DNA of 45,116 nt from JAMXLO01 sp035569235 (GTDB lineage: Bacteria > Pseudomonadota > Alphaproteobacteria > Acetobacterales > Acetobacteraceae). Position 1 is the stretch's first letter, and each line of letters opens with the position of its first letter. Location: assembly GCA_035569235.1 (NCBI GenBank), contig DATMND010000143.1:1-45116 (forward strand), in the 5' to 3' direction. The translations under genes and the position numbers were made by a program. Below are positions 7,501 to 16,700 of this stretch, piece after piece. Below the pieces are notes generated by a model. It was not told the DNA's origin. It saw only the letters and a list, made by a program, of their open reading frames with translations, and searched no databases.

Positions 7501-9003
7501 TCACGCGTAGGCGAACGTGCCGTCGTCGAGGTCGATGGCGGGGAATTCATCTTTCTCCGTCCAGTAGTCCTGGGTGTGTTGCCATTTCGGCTTGTCGCCG
7601 CGTTTCGGCAGCAAATGCATGTTGCGCATGATGTAGCCGGGATTGAAGTTCTCCGGGTCAATCCAAGGGAGCAAGGGCATGTCCTTGTCCTCGGCGCGGA
7701 GCGTCGGCGTGACCCTCCGCGCTCCCGTTTCCTTCATGTGATTTAGCAACCGGCACACGAAGTCTGCGACAAGGTCTGCCCGCAGAGTCCAACTGGCGCG
7801 AAAGTACCCGAAGACCCACGCCATGTTGGGCACGCCGGTGAACATCATGCCACGGTAGGTGACCGTGTCGGAAAAGACGAGCGGCTCGCCGTCGATGGTG
7901 AATTCGATGTCGCCGAGCACATTGAGATTGAAGCCAGTGGCGGTGATGATGACGTCGGCATCGAGGGCCTTGCCGGACCGCAGAAGAATACCGGTCTCGG
8001 TGAAGCGTTCAATCTCGTCAGTGACGACCGACGCCTTGCCGGCGCTGATCGCCTCGAAAAGATCGCCGTCCGGAATGTAGGCAATGCGCTGCCGCCACGG
8101 CCGGTAACTCGGCGTGAAGTGCGTCGCCACGTCGTAGTCGGGGCCAAGGTATGCACGAACCGCCCCAAGCAGTTCCTCCTTCACGACCTCCGGTTCGGTG
8201 AACGACCGGCTGGTGAACACGGACTGTTCGCGCAGGATCTTCCTGCGCACGATCTCGTGGATCCACGCCTCGTCGATGCCCAGCTCCCGCAGCTCGTCGG
8301 CGATCTCGATCGCATTGCGGCCGGTCCTGAAATACGTCGGCGAGCGTTGCAGCATCGTGACGTGGCCGCAGTCGGCCGCAATCGCCGGAATAAGCGTCGC
8401 GGCGGTGGCGCCCGAGCCGATGACGACGACGTTCTTGCCCACGTAGTCCAGGTCCTTCGGCCAGGTCTGCGGGTGAATGATCTGGCCCTTGAAGGTCTCT
8501 ATCCCGTCCCACTCGGGCGTGTAGCCCTCCGAGTGCCGATAGTAACCCTGGCACATCCAAAGGAAGTTCGCGGCCAAACGCACCGTCTCGCCGGTGTCCG
8601 TGTGGGTGGCCTCGAGCGTCCAGCGATTATCGCTGCTCGACCAGGTGGCCGATGAAATTTTGTGTCGATAGCGGATGTGCGGGCCGAGGCCGTTCTCGTC
8701 GATGACTTCGCCCATGTAGCGGAGGATCTCGGCGGCGGTCGCGATCGGCGCACTGGTCCATGGCTTGAAGCGGTAGCCAAAGGTGTAGAGGTCGCTGTCG
8801 GACCGGATGCCCGGATAGCGGTGGGTGAGCCACGTTCCGCCGAAACTCTCCTGTGTTTCGAGGACGACGAATGTCGTCGCGGGGCATTGCCTGGTCAGGT
8901 GATATGCACCACCCACCCCGGAGATTCCCGCCCCGACGATAACGACGTCGAAGTGCTCGGTCTTCTGCGAAGTGGTTTGGGCAAGTGTTGCTGTCTGGGT
9001 CAT
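7501..9003 (-). CDS. Baeyer-Villiger-type flavin monooxygenase
   Basis: Encodes 500 residues from the ATG at 9003; an upstream in-frame start at 9078 only adds unconserved sequence. The FAD-binding GAGISG is at 24-29, the NADPH-binding GSGATA at 196-201, and between them the type I Baeyer-Villiger fingerprint FxGxxxHxxxW is intact (FKGQIIHPQTW, 171-181). ATGFNLN marks the third flavoprotein motif. Such enzymes turn ketones into esters or lactones, or oxidise heteroatoms. Being just upstream of an extradiol dioxygenase suggests a role in breakdown of an aromatic or alicyclic compound; the substrate is not readable. Confidence 0.9.
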   Translation of the reverse strand: MTQTATLAQTTSQKTEHFDVVIVGAGISGVGGAYHLTRQCPATTFVVLETQESFGGTWLTHRYPGIRSDSDLYTFGYRFKPWTSAPIATAAEILRYMGEVIDENGLGPHIRYRHKISSATWSSSDNRWTLEATHTDTGETVRLAANFLWMCQGYYRHSEGYTPEWDGIETFKGQIIHPQTWPKDLDYVGKNVVVIGSGATAATLIPAIAADCGHVTMLQRSPTYFRTGRNAIEIADELRELGIDEAWIHEIVRRKILREQSVFTSRSFTEPEVVKEELLGAVRAYLGPDYDVATHFTPSYRPWRQRIAYIPDGDLFEAISAGKASVVTDEIERFTETGILLRSGKALDADVIITATGFNLNVLGDIEFTIDGEPLVFSDTVTYRGMMFTGVPNMAWVFGYFRASWTLRADLVADFVCRLLNHMKETGARRVTPTLRAEDKDMPLLPWIDPENFNPGYIMRNMHLLPKRGDKPKWQHTQDYWTEKDEFPAIDLDDGTFAYA

Positions 9004-9298
9004 TGGTGCCGGTCTTCTTTGTCGGTTGGCAGCGTATGGTGGTCTGTTCGCTTGTATAGCCATTTTCGGAACATGCATAGCAAGGTGTTTCAGGTGTACG
9101 GGCTAGAGAATATGCGTCGGCAGATGCCATACTTCAGCGATTGTCTTTCCTAGTCTCGCGGCTCTTGCTTACCATATCCAAAATGACGCAAACCTCACGT
9201 TTCAATGCGTCATCCGAAACATGGGTGAGATCAGGTGGTTCGATGCGCTCCAGGCTCGATGACGGGTTCGCCCGGCCCACGATGACGCCGGGCGAAGC
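9004..9298. other. gene-free stretch between monooxygenase and transposase remnant
   Basis: About 295 bases with no convincing gene. A minus-strand frame ending at 9134 contains DLTHVSDDALKREVCVILDMVS, which reads like protein but matches nothing I know and runs antisense into the transposase remnant. The stretch probably holds the monooxygenase promoter plus debris from the insertion event. No terminal inverted repeat of the element was found here. Confidence 0.4.
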
Positions 9299-9760
9299 GA
9301 GCCGGCGCCGGAGGAGTGGCTGCTGATCGAATGGCCGGAGGGCGCAGCCGAACCGGATCACTACTGGCTCTCTACGCACCTGGCCGGTGTCACGCTCGGA
9401 CGCATGGTCGATCAGGCCAAGCTACGCTGGCGGATCGAGCGCGACTATCACGAACTCAAACAGGAGGCCGGCCTCGGTCACTACGAAGGTCGTGATTGGT
9501 GTGGCTTCCATCATCACGCAACTCTCTGTGTTGCAGTCTATGGATTCCTGATCTCCGAAAAGGCGGCCATTCTCCCTCAGGACATCCCCGCGCCTGGCGC
9601 GGCTCGCAATCTTCCCTTCCCGAAAGTTACCGACCCAGAGGATTTGCCGTTGCGTTCGCAACGCCACATGCCGAACTCAACGGCCATGTTGCGTATCCGC
9701 CTCGCGCGAACTTTGGCACACGCACTGCCGCGATGTCCTTGTTGCGGACAGGGCGTCAGA
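9299..9760 (+). mobile_element. IS701/IS4-like transposase, C-terminal remnant
   Basis: An open frame reads EEWLLIEWPEG at 9311, then YWLSTHLAGVTLGRMV, KLRWRIERDYHELKQE, GLGHYEGRDWCGFHHHATLC and ends in the cysteine motif PRCPCCGQ near 9751. This is the C-terminal third of an IS701-type DDE transposase, including the region of the catalytic Glu and the Y-x2-R-x3-E-like signature. The N-terminal two thirds with both Asp residues are missing, so it is inactive. The frame runs on past 9760 without homology. I did not find inverted repeats or a target duplication. Confidence 0.82.
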
Positions 9761-9902
9761 AGCAGGTCGAACAGAATGAATGATGCAGTCGGACTTAGAA
9801 TTCGCTGCGGAATAAGTGCTCCAAGTGACGCATCGGTCGCCCGCCACGACGGCGAAGTGTGCGGAGTGTCTGGAACTGGTTCAGTTGCTTCTCGGCAGAT
9901 CA

Positions 9903-10313
9903 CTATTTCTGCCGCCAGGGCAGGCTTTTCGCCTTCCACCCTGTTGCGGCACCGCGATGGCCGTGGGCGTCCACCGCGCCTTCGAAGCCGTCCGCGACGT
10001 TGTAGACATGCGGGAATCCTGCCGCCTGCGCCGCCTGTGCCGCCGCGGCACTGCGCTGACCGCTGCGGCAGATGAAGTAGATGTGGTGGTCGGGCGTGAA
10101 CCCAGCCTCCTTCAGCTGGTCGGTGAAGGTGGCGTTTTGCTGCATGCTCGGATAAACCTGCCAGGACAGCAGCACCGCCTGCTTGCCGGCCGATGCCAGA
10201 TCCGGCACGCCGATGAAGTTCCACTCGGCGTCAGTCCGCACATCCACCAGTTGCGCCTTTGGGTCGGTCCGCAGGGCTTCCCAGACCCGCGTGGGGGGCA
10301 CATTCTCAACCAT
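9903..10313 (-). CDS. rhodanese-like sulfurtransferase
   Basis: Encodes 136 residues from the ATG at 10313, which has GGAG eight bases upstream; a longer frame from 10361 would overlap the divergent cysteine synthase start and is less likely. One rhodanese domain: LVDVRTDAEW (22-31), then the active-site loop CRSGQRS with C82, and GF..VYNVADGFEG near the end. Rhodaneses carry sulfane sulfur as a cysteine persulfide. The partner gene is a cysteine synthase, so a role in sulfur delivery is plausible. The fully conserved loop argues for activity. Confidence 0.9.
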   Translation of the reverse strand: MVENVPPTRVWEALRTDPKAQLVDVRTDAEWNFIGVPDLASAGKQAVLLSWQVYPSMQQNATFTDQLKEAGFTPDHHIYFICRSGQRSAAAAQAAQAAGFPHVYNVADGFEGAVDAHGHRGAATGWKAKSLPWRQK

Positions 10314-10343
10314 GGCAAGCACTCCGGCTGCATGAGGATCGCG

Positions 10344-11348
10344 ATGACCCAACTCTATCACGGTACGCGCTGGCAGGAGGACATGGCTGCGTCGATCGGT
10401 TTCACGCCGCTGATCAGGCTGCGCCGAGCCTCCGAGGCGACCGGATGCACCATCCTCGCGAAGGCCGAGTTCCTCAATCCGGGCGGCTCGGTGAAAGACC
10501 GCACCGGGCTATACATCATCAGCGACGCGGAGAAGCGGGGCGCTCTCAAGCCCGGCGGCACCATCGTCGAGGGCACCGCTGGCAACACCGGCATCGGGCT
10601 CACCCTGGTCGGCAACGCGCGTGGCTACCGCTGCGTGATTGTGATGCCGGAGACGCAAAGTAAAGAAAAAATCGATTTCCTGCGCATGATCGGTGCCGAT
10701 CTGCGGCTGGTGCCGGCGAAGCCGTATCGCGATCCCGGCAACTACGTGCACGTCTCGCGCCGGATGGCCGAGGAGAGCGGCGCAGTGTGGGCCAACCAGT
10801 TCGACAACCTGGCGAACCGCGAGGGCCACAGGACCGGCACGGGCGCCGAGATCTGGGAGCAGACCGGCGGCAAGGTCGATGCCTTCACCTGTGCCTGCGG
10901 CACCGGCGGCACGCTGGCCGGCGTCGGCATGGCGCTGAAGCAGCGCAACCCGAAGGTGCGGATCGTGCTGGCCGACTGCGAGGGGAGTGGACTCTACGGC
11001 TGGGTGAAGAGCCAGGACCTGACAATCGCGGGCAGTTCGATCACCGAAGGGATCGGCAATTCGCGCGTGACGGCCAACCTGGAGGGTGCCCCGATCGACG
11101 ACGCGGAGCGCATCCCGGACGCCGAGGCGCTGGCCCACATCTTCGAGCTGCTGATCCATGAGGGGCTGTCGGTCGGCACCTCGTCGGGGATCAACATTGC
11201 TGCGGCGGTGCGGGTGGCGAAGCAGCTTGGACCTGGCCACACCGTGGTGACGATCCTCGCAGATAGCGGCTCACGCTATCAGTCGAAGTTGTTCAACCCG
11301 GAGTTCCTGCGCTCGAAAACCCTGCCGGTGCCAGACTGGCTCATCTGA
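10344..11348 (+). CDS. cysK: cysteine synthase A (O-acetylserine sulfhydrylase)
   Basis: Encodes 334 residues. The PLP lysine is K51 in PGGSVKDR; GTAGNTGIGL binds the substrate carboxylate/PLP and GTGGTLAG the PLP phosphate; ADSGSRYQS near the C-terminus is the PLP-ring serine motif. The enzyme makes L-cysteine from O-acetylserine and sulfide. The ATG at 10344 is preferred over 10332 because AGGA lies five bases before it. It diverges from the rhodanese gene with only 30 bp between starts, and its last 70 bp overlap the end of the convergent sulfotransferase gene. A related PLP synthase with another nucleophile cannot be excluded. Confidence 0.88.
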   Translation: MTQLYHGTRWQEDMAASIGFTPLIRLRRASEATGCTILAKAEFLNPGGSVKDRTGLYIISDAEKRGALKPGGTIVEGTAGNTGIGLTLVGNARGYRCVIVMPETQSKEKIDFLRMIGADLRLVPAKPYRDPGNYVHVSRRMAEESGAVWANQFDNLANREGHRTGTGAEIWEQTGGKVDAFTCACGTGGTLAGVGMALKQRNPKVRIVLADCEGSGLYGWVKSQDLTIAGSSITEGIGNSRVTANLEGAPIDDAERIPDAEALAHIFELLIHEGLSVGTSSGINIAAAVRVAKQLGPGHTVVTILADSGSRYQSKLFNPEFLRSKTLPVPDWLI

Positions 11349-12541
11349 TGGCGTGATTGGTTCGGGCCATCGGCCTCCCGCGCCGGCGGTCGGGCCGAGG
11401 CCTCGGGCGGGACCATCAGCCGGGCCAGGAGAAGGCCGCCCAGCACGTAGCCGGCATCGTCCAGGTGACCCACGATGGGAATCCGGTTTGGGATGAGATC
11501 GAACGGCATGAAGGGAAGGACGCCGCCGCCGATCAGACAGGCTTTCGCCAGGAAGCCCGTGCGCCAGTCGACAAGGGCGGTGACCAGGATACGTAACTGC
11601 TCGGTGAAGCTGCGTGTATCCCGGATTGAGCGCCAGCGATGCCAGACGTTATTGCCGAGTGCCATCGCCTTGATCTCGCCCCACCAGCGCCAATCGTCTC
11701 GTGTCCACGTTCTGGCCAGGGCAATCCACGCGCGCACCCAACCGATGCTGAAACGCCTGTGCGCGGCCGAGTAGATGACACTCGGCGCAGCTGCGGTCAG
11801 CCGCGTGCACGCCGTGCATGCCGTGGCAAGCTGGGTCTCGAAGCGATCCCGCGCCCACGCGACCAGTTCGCGATCCATGGCACAGCGTGCTTCGATCTCC
11901 TGCAGCAGATCGGCGTCAGGCAAAGGCAGCGATTCGTCCGGTGCGGCACCATAACGGCTGTATTCGATCGACTGCCAACCAAATCGGGCGGCGATGACTC
12001 GCAGCGACTCCTCAAAGTACTCGGTAATGCCGACGACGTCCATGGCAGCAAGGTTGCGCCTCGCCGCTTCCAGATCTGACCGATCCAGCTCGCCGGCCGA
12101 CTTGTCGACAGCAAATCGAACCTGGAAATTGTCCCACCTGATCCCGGTCAGCTCATTGCAGCGGGCAAGAAAGAGTCTGACCGCCTGCGGCTCGCTTTTG
12201 GCTATGCCGCGAGACGGCAGTTCGACATCGAAGAACCGCGTGGCCGGTCGCCAGATATGACGGTGCTGCGTGCAGTGCTGATACAAAGAGAGCGTCAGTT
12301 GGATGGGGTCTCGGAAAAATGTAATAAATTGTAACCCGTCCGGTCCCGCTGCATCGGCTTGTCCGGCGTAATGTTCGTAGGAGACATGGCCGGCGACGAA
12401 TGTAACACCCCGTGCACGAAGCGCCGCGACGCTGGGACGTTCGCGCTTGGCGAGATAACTGTGTTTTACGCCGTGAATCGTGCTGATTGCCCGGAACAGA
12501 CTGGTTCCCGCGGTCTTGGGGCAGTGACAGAAGACCAGCAT
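11279..12541 (-). CDS. sulfotransferase fused to DUF1232 (YkvA-like) domain
   Basis: Encodes 420 residues. The N-terminal half has the PAPS-binding 5'-phosphosulfate loop HCPKTAGTSLFRAI (6-19) and the 3'-phosphate motif FFRDPIQLTLSLYQ (75-88), as in Sulfotransfer_2-type proteins. After a Trp-rich link (about 265-305) comes a hydrophobic C-terminal module with PFDLIPNRIPIVGHLDDA (346-363), the hallmark of DUF1232, usually a stand-alone small membrane protein. The tail (about 380-420) is unconserved and its codons overlap the end of cysK. The domain calls are firm; the acceptor substrate and the reason for the fusion are unknown. Confidence 0.82.
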   Translation of the reverse strand: MLVFCHCPKTAGTSLFRAISTIHGVKHSYLAKRERPSVAALRARGVTFVAGHVSYEHYAGQADAAGPDGLQFITFFRDPIQLTLSLYQHCTQHRHIWRPATRFFDVELPSRGIAKSEPQAVRLFLARCNELTGIRWDNFQVRFAVDKSAGELDRSDLEAARRNLAAMDVVGITEYFEESLRVIAARFGWQSIEYSRYGAAPDESLPLPDADLLQEIEARCAMDRELVAWARDRFETQLATACTACTRLTAAAPSVIYSAAHRRFSIGWVRAWIALARTWTRDDWRWWGEIKAMALGNNVWHRWRSIRDTRSFTEQLRILVTALVDWRTGFLAKACLIGGGVLPFMPFDLIPNRIPIVGHLDDAGYVLGGLLLARLMVPPEASARPPAREADGPNQSRHQMSQSGTGRVFERRNSGLNNFD

Positions 12542-12608
12542 GGTTCAACGATCCACGCGTTGTTTTAGGGTCTATGGCGACAGCGAATCCTCGCTATCAA
12601 AATTCGAT

Positions 12609-12637
12609 GCGTGCCGCCAGAGCATTGGGCGGCACGC
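12609..12637 (-). terminator. 10-bp inverted repeat, possible terminator
   Basis: Perfect arms GCGTGCCGCC (12609-12618) and GGCGGCACGC (12628-12637) around a 9-base loop. Read on the minus strand the stem is followed by ATCGAATTTTG, a weak T run, so it could end transcription from the LysR gene about 110 bp upstream. It may equally be a structural or protein-binding element upstream of the sulfotransferase. The rest of 12542-12749 shows nothing assignable. Confidence 0.4.
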
Positions 12638-12749
12638 AGCGATGGACCTTGGACACGCCATCTGAGAGGCAAGAGCGCCGGATCGTGGTGATTATGGAGC
12701 AGATTTAAGGATGTCTTGGGCAGTATGGGCAGCGCCGCGCGCTGACGAA

Positions 12750-13676
12750 TCAAGCGAGCGATGCGGCCGGCAGCGATTGCGACAGCAGGAAACTCTGCAA
12801 TTGCTCAACATGCTGGTCGCGCACAGCACCTGGCCGGCGGCGGATGACAAAATCCGAGGAGCCTGGCAGCGACGCGTCCGCGAACAACCGGGTCAGCCGT
12901 CGGCTCGAAAGCTCGTGGTCGATCAGCGGCCGACGGCCAAGCGCGATACCCGCACCCGCGACCGCCGCCGCGAGCGCGGCATTGAACGTATAGAACCGCA
13001 CGATCGTCACCTTGGCATCCGCGCCGCAGCCCAGCAGTTCGAGCCAGGTGGACCAGTCCTTCTCCGGGCTGGCCACGTGATCCTCCTGCAGCAGCGTGTG
13101 CCGCAGCAGCGCTTCGGGACGGCCGGTCAACTGCAATGACGGGCTGCACACCGGAAACACGGTTTCGCTGAACAGCAGCCGGTCGCCATCCGCCATTGCG
13201 CCACGCCGGACACGCAGCACTGCAAGGTCGAGACCTTCGCGCACCATGTCCGGGTCTTCGTCCTCAATAGAGCGCAACTGCCACTGCACAGACGGATGCA
13301 GGGCGGCGAAGGCGGCCAATCGCGGAGCCAGCCAAAGCGATGCCACCGAACCGTTGGCCGAGATCGTCAGCATGGGCCGCGTGCCGCGGGCGTGCTGGCG
13401 GACCGCCTCACAGGCCGCGCCCAGCTGTGCGAACGTCACTTCAACCACGCGAAGCAGCGCCTCGCCATCCGACGTGACCGCGGTGCGGCTCAGCCCCGCT
13501 CCATTGCGCGCGCGGGTCAGCAGCCGGGTTCCCAACTCCGCCTCGAGCCCGCGGATCTGGTGGCTCACCGCGCTGGTACTGACATGCAGTGCCAGGGCGG
13601 CGCGGGCGAAGCTGCCGTGGCGCGCGACGGCAGCCAACGCACGCAGCGCCGCCAGAGGGGGAATTCGTTCAATCAT
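12750..13676 (-). CDS. LysR-family transcriptional regulator, GcvA-like
   Basis: Encodes 308 residues. The winged HTH is at the N-terminus (LAALRALAAVARHGSFARAA, then HVSTSAVSHQIRGLEAELG, residues 6-49), with the GcvA-type ending RTAVTSDGEALL. The effector domain starts near 100 (LTISANGSVASLWLAPRLAAF) and continues to the end. It diverges from the CydDC-like exporter with about 70-100 bp between starts, the usual layout for a LysR regulator and its target; a dyad at 13692-13707 is a candidate site. Confidence 0.9.
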   Translation of the reverse strand: MIERIPPLAALRALAAVARHGSFARAALALHVSTSAVSHQIRGLEAELGTRLLTRARNGAGLSRTAVTSDGEALLRVVEVTFAQLGAACEAVRQHARGTRPMLTISANGSVASLWLAPRLAAFAALHPSVQWQLRSIEDEDPDMVREGLDLAVLRVRRGAMADGDRLLFSETVFPVCSPSLQLTGRPEALLRHTLLQEDHVASPEKDWSTWLELLGCGADAKVTIVRFYTFNAALAAAVAGAGIALGRRPLIDHELSSRRLTRLFADASLPGSSDFVIRRRPGAVRDQHVEQLQSFLLSQSLPAASLA

Positions 13677-13691
13677 CGCTGTTCAATATAG

Positions 13692-13707
13692 CTCAACAGC
13701 GGTTGAG
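13692..13707. promoter_or_regulatory. candidate LysR operator (6-bp dyad)
   Basis: CTCAAC-AGCG-GTTGAG is a perfect dyad in the short gap between the divergent LysR and exporter genes. Its inner part has the T-Nx-A dyad form common to LysR-type sites. Position and symmetry support it; no binding evidence is available from sequence alone. Confidence 0.4.
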
Positions 13708-13745
13708 AATCTCGCGTTTGCGCAACACTGGCCGGAACGCCCAGG

Positions 13746-16700
13746 ATGGCGGCGCATCGCGGGAGAGAGCGAACCGTGCATTTCGATCTGAGACTGTGGC
13801 GTCTGACAAGCGGTCTGCGCGGACGCATCGCGCTGGCGATTCTGATCGGCCTGCTGGCGCTGGCGATCGGCATCGCCCGGTTCGCGTTCCTCGGCCAGTT
13901 CCTCGCCCGGCTGTTCCGCGACGCGCCGGCGGCCGAACTGGTCGTCCCGCTGGTGGGAGGCCTGGCCGCCATCCTGCTGCGCCCCTGGTTCGACCATCTG
14001 CGCACCATGGTCGCGCATCGTACTGCGACGCGCGTCCAGGAGGCGCTGCGCGGCCGCCTCTACGACAAGATCGTCGCGCTCGGGCCCGCGTGGTTCGGCG
14101 CCGAACGCACCGGCGGCGTCATGCTGTCGATCATCGATGGCGTCGAGCAGCTGCAGACGTTCTTCGGCCAATACCTGCCGCAGGTGACGATCGCCGCCTG
14201 CGCGCCGCTGGCGATCTTCGCGTTCATGGCGTTCTGGGACGTTCCCGTTGCCGCGGTGATGCTGGGCGCCGCGCTGTTCACCCTCGCGGCGCCGGCGGTG
14301 GTGCACGAGCGCACCAACCAGACATCGCGAGTGCGGCAGGATGCGTTCAAGGCGTTCGGCGAGGAATTCCTCGACGCGATGCAGGGCCTGCCGACCCTGA
14401 AGGCGTTCGGCCAGAGCGGCAGCTACGGCCGGATGCTGGCCGACAAGGCGCGCGCACTGTCGGACAGCACGTTCCTGGTGCTGGGCACCAGCATCCTGAC
14501 CCGCGGCATCACCGACCTTGGCTGCGCGTTGGGGGCAGCCGGGGCGCTGGCGCTGGGCGCCTATCGCGTCCGCCACGGCGAGATGAGCATCGAGGCGCTG
14601 CTGATCGTGCTGATGGCCGGCACGGAAATCTTCCGCCCGCTCCGCGAACTGCGCACCGTGCTGCATCAGGGACTGACCGGCCAGGCGGCTGCGGCCGGCA
14701 TCAACGCGCTGCTGGACACACCCATTACAGCGCCGGCCGCCCCCTCGATTGTCATTCCCGCGAAAGCGGGAACCCAGGGGCAACAGCGCGATGCATCCCT
14801 GGGTTCCCGCTTTCGCGGGAATGACGGGTCTGGGCGCGGGCATGACGCTGGACGAGAAACCAGCATCGCATTCGAAGCGGTCGAATTCGCCTATCCCGGC
14901 GGCCGGCGTGCCGCACATCGCGGGCTTTCCTTCACCATCGCATCCGGCGAACGTGTCGGCATCGTCGGCCCCAGCGGCTCCGGCAAGTCCACGATCGTGC
15001 GCCTGCTGCTGCGTCTGCACGATCCGCAGAGCGGCGCGGTGCGCATCGGGGGCCAGGACCTTCGCGCGCTCGATCCGCAGGCGGTGCGCCGGCAGATCGC
15101 GGTGGTGGCGCAGGACACATATCTGTTCCACGGAACAATCGAAGAGAACCTGCGCCTCGGCTGCCCCGACGCCAGCGCGGCCGATATCGCCGCCGCGGCG
15201 CGCGCGGCCAATGCGAAGGACTTCATTGAAGCTCTGCCGGACGGCTACCAGACGGTGATCGGCGAGCGCGGCGCCCGTCTGTCCGGTGGCCAGCGCCAGC
15301 GCATCGCCATTGCGCGCGCACTGCTGCGCGACGCGCCGATCCTGGTGCTGGACGAGGCGCTGTCGTCGGTCGATGCGGAGAACGAGGCGGTCATTCAGCA
15401 GGCGCTGGATCGGCTGATGGCCGGCCGTACGACGCTGATCCTCGCGCATCGCCTGTCAAGCGTGATCAATGCCGACCGTATCCTGGTGCTGGAGGACGGC
15501 GCCGTGGTGCAGAGCGGCAGCCATGCCACGCTGATCGCGCAGGACGGACCGTATCGTCGGCTGATGGGTCCGCAGCTTGGTGACCAACGGGAAGACGTGT
15601 CGCCATTGGCGCTGCTCGATCTGCCCGCCACTATCGAGGCGCCGGCGGAAGCGACCAGCGTGGTGGTGCGCGATCTCGCACAGGATGCCGCCGAGGTCGG
15701 CTGGCCGGAAACCATCCGCACGCTGCTGGGGTTCATCCGTCCCTGGCGGCGGCAGCTCGCGGTGACGGTGACCTGCGGTATCGGCCGTGTCGCCGCCTTC
15801 ATCGGCGTGGGCGTGCTCGGCGCGCTGATCATCGCCGCGGTGCGCGCCAATACGCCGTCGCGGCTGCTGGTCGTCCTGCTGCTTGCGGCGGCGCCGGTCA
15901 CCGGGCTGCTGCACTGGCTCGAATCGTTCCTGGCGCACGACATGGCGTACCGCCTGCTGGCAGTGATGCGCGTCGATCTGTACCGCAAGCTGGATTCGCT
16001 GGCGCCGGCGTATCTGCTGAAGCGCCGCTCCGGCGATCTGGTCGCGCTGGCAACGCAGGATGTAGAGACAGTCGAATATTTCTATGCCCATACGGTCGCG
16101 CCCGCATTCGTCGCGGTGCTGATCCCCGGCGCCGTGCTGGTGGCGCTGACCATGATCGCCTGGCCGCTGGCACTCGCGCTGCTGCCGTTCCTGGCCTATG
16201 CGGCGGGCTCGCCCGTGCTGGGCAGGCGTCGCATCGATGGGCTGGCATCGGCTGCGCGGGGCGCGTTGGGTGAGCTTGGCGCGCATGCGACCGAGACGAT
16301 CCAGGGCCTGTCCGAGCTGCTGGCCTTCGAGGCCACGACGCGGCGACGCGACGAATTCATGGCGTATGCGCGACGCTACCAGACGATGCGGCTTACCCTG
16401 CTGCACGACCTCACGCAGAAGACCGCGGGTCTGGAGGTGGCGACCGGCCTGGGCGGACTGGCGGTCGCCGCGGTTGGTGCGCCGCTGGTAATGCACGGCT
16501 GGATCGCACCGACGACGCTGCCGCTGCTGGTGCTGATCTCAATCGCGGCGTTCCTGCCGGTGTCCGAGATCGCCCAGGTCGGACGCCAGCTCGCCGACAC
16601 GATCGCCTCGACGCGGCGACTGCATGTGGTGCACTCCGAGCCGGTGCTGATCACCGACGGTCCGTGGGTTCCTGCCGCACCGCGCGGTGGCTCGACCGTG

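Noticed and set aside
9816..10331. Upstream extension of the cysteine synthase frame by about 170 codons
   Set aside because: This part lies antisense to the rhodanese gene and shows no similarity to PLP enzymes; the conserved start is at 10344.
13683..15449. A 588-codon minus-strand frame opposite the ABC exporter
   Set aside because: It is antisense to clearly conserved TMD1/NBD1 sequence, and its composition (Arg, Gln, His, Ala) is typical of shadow frames.
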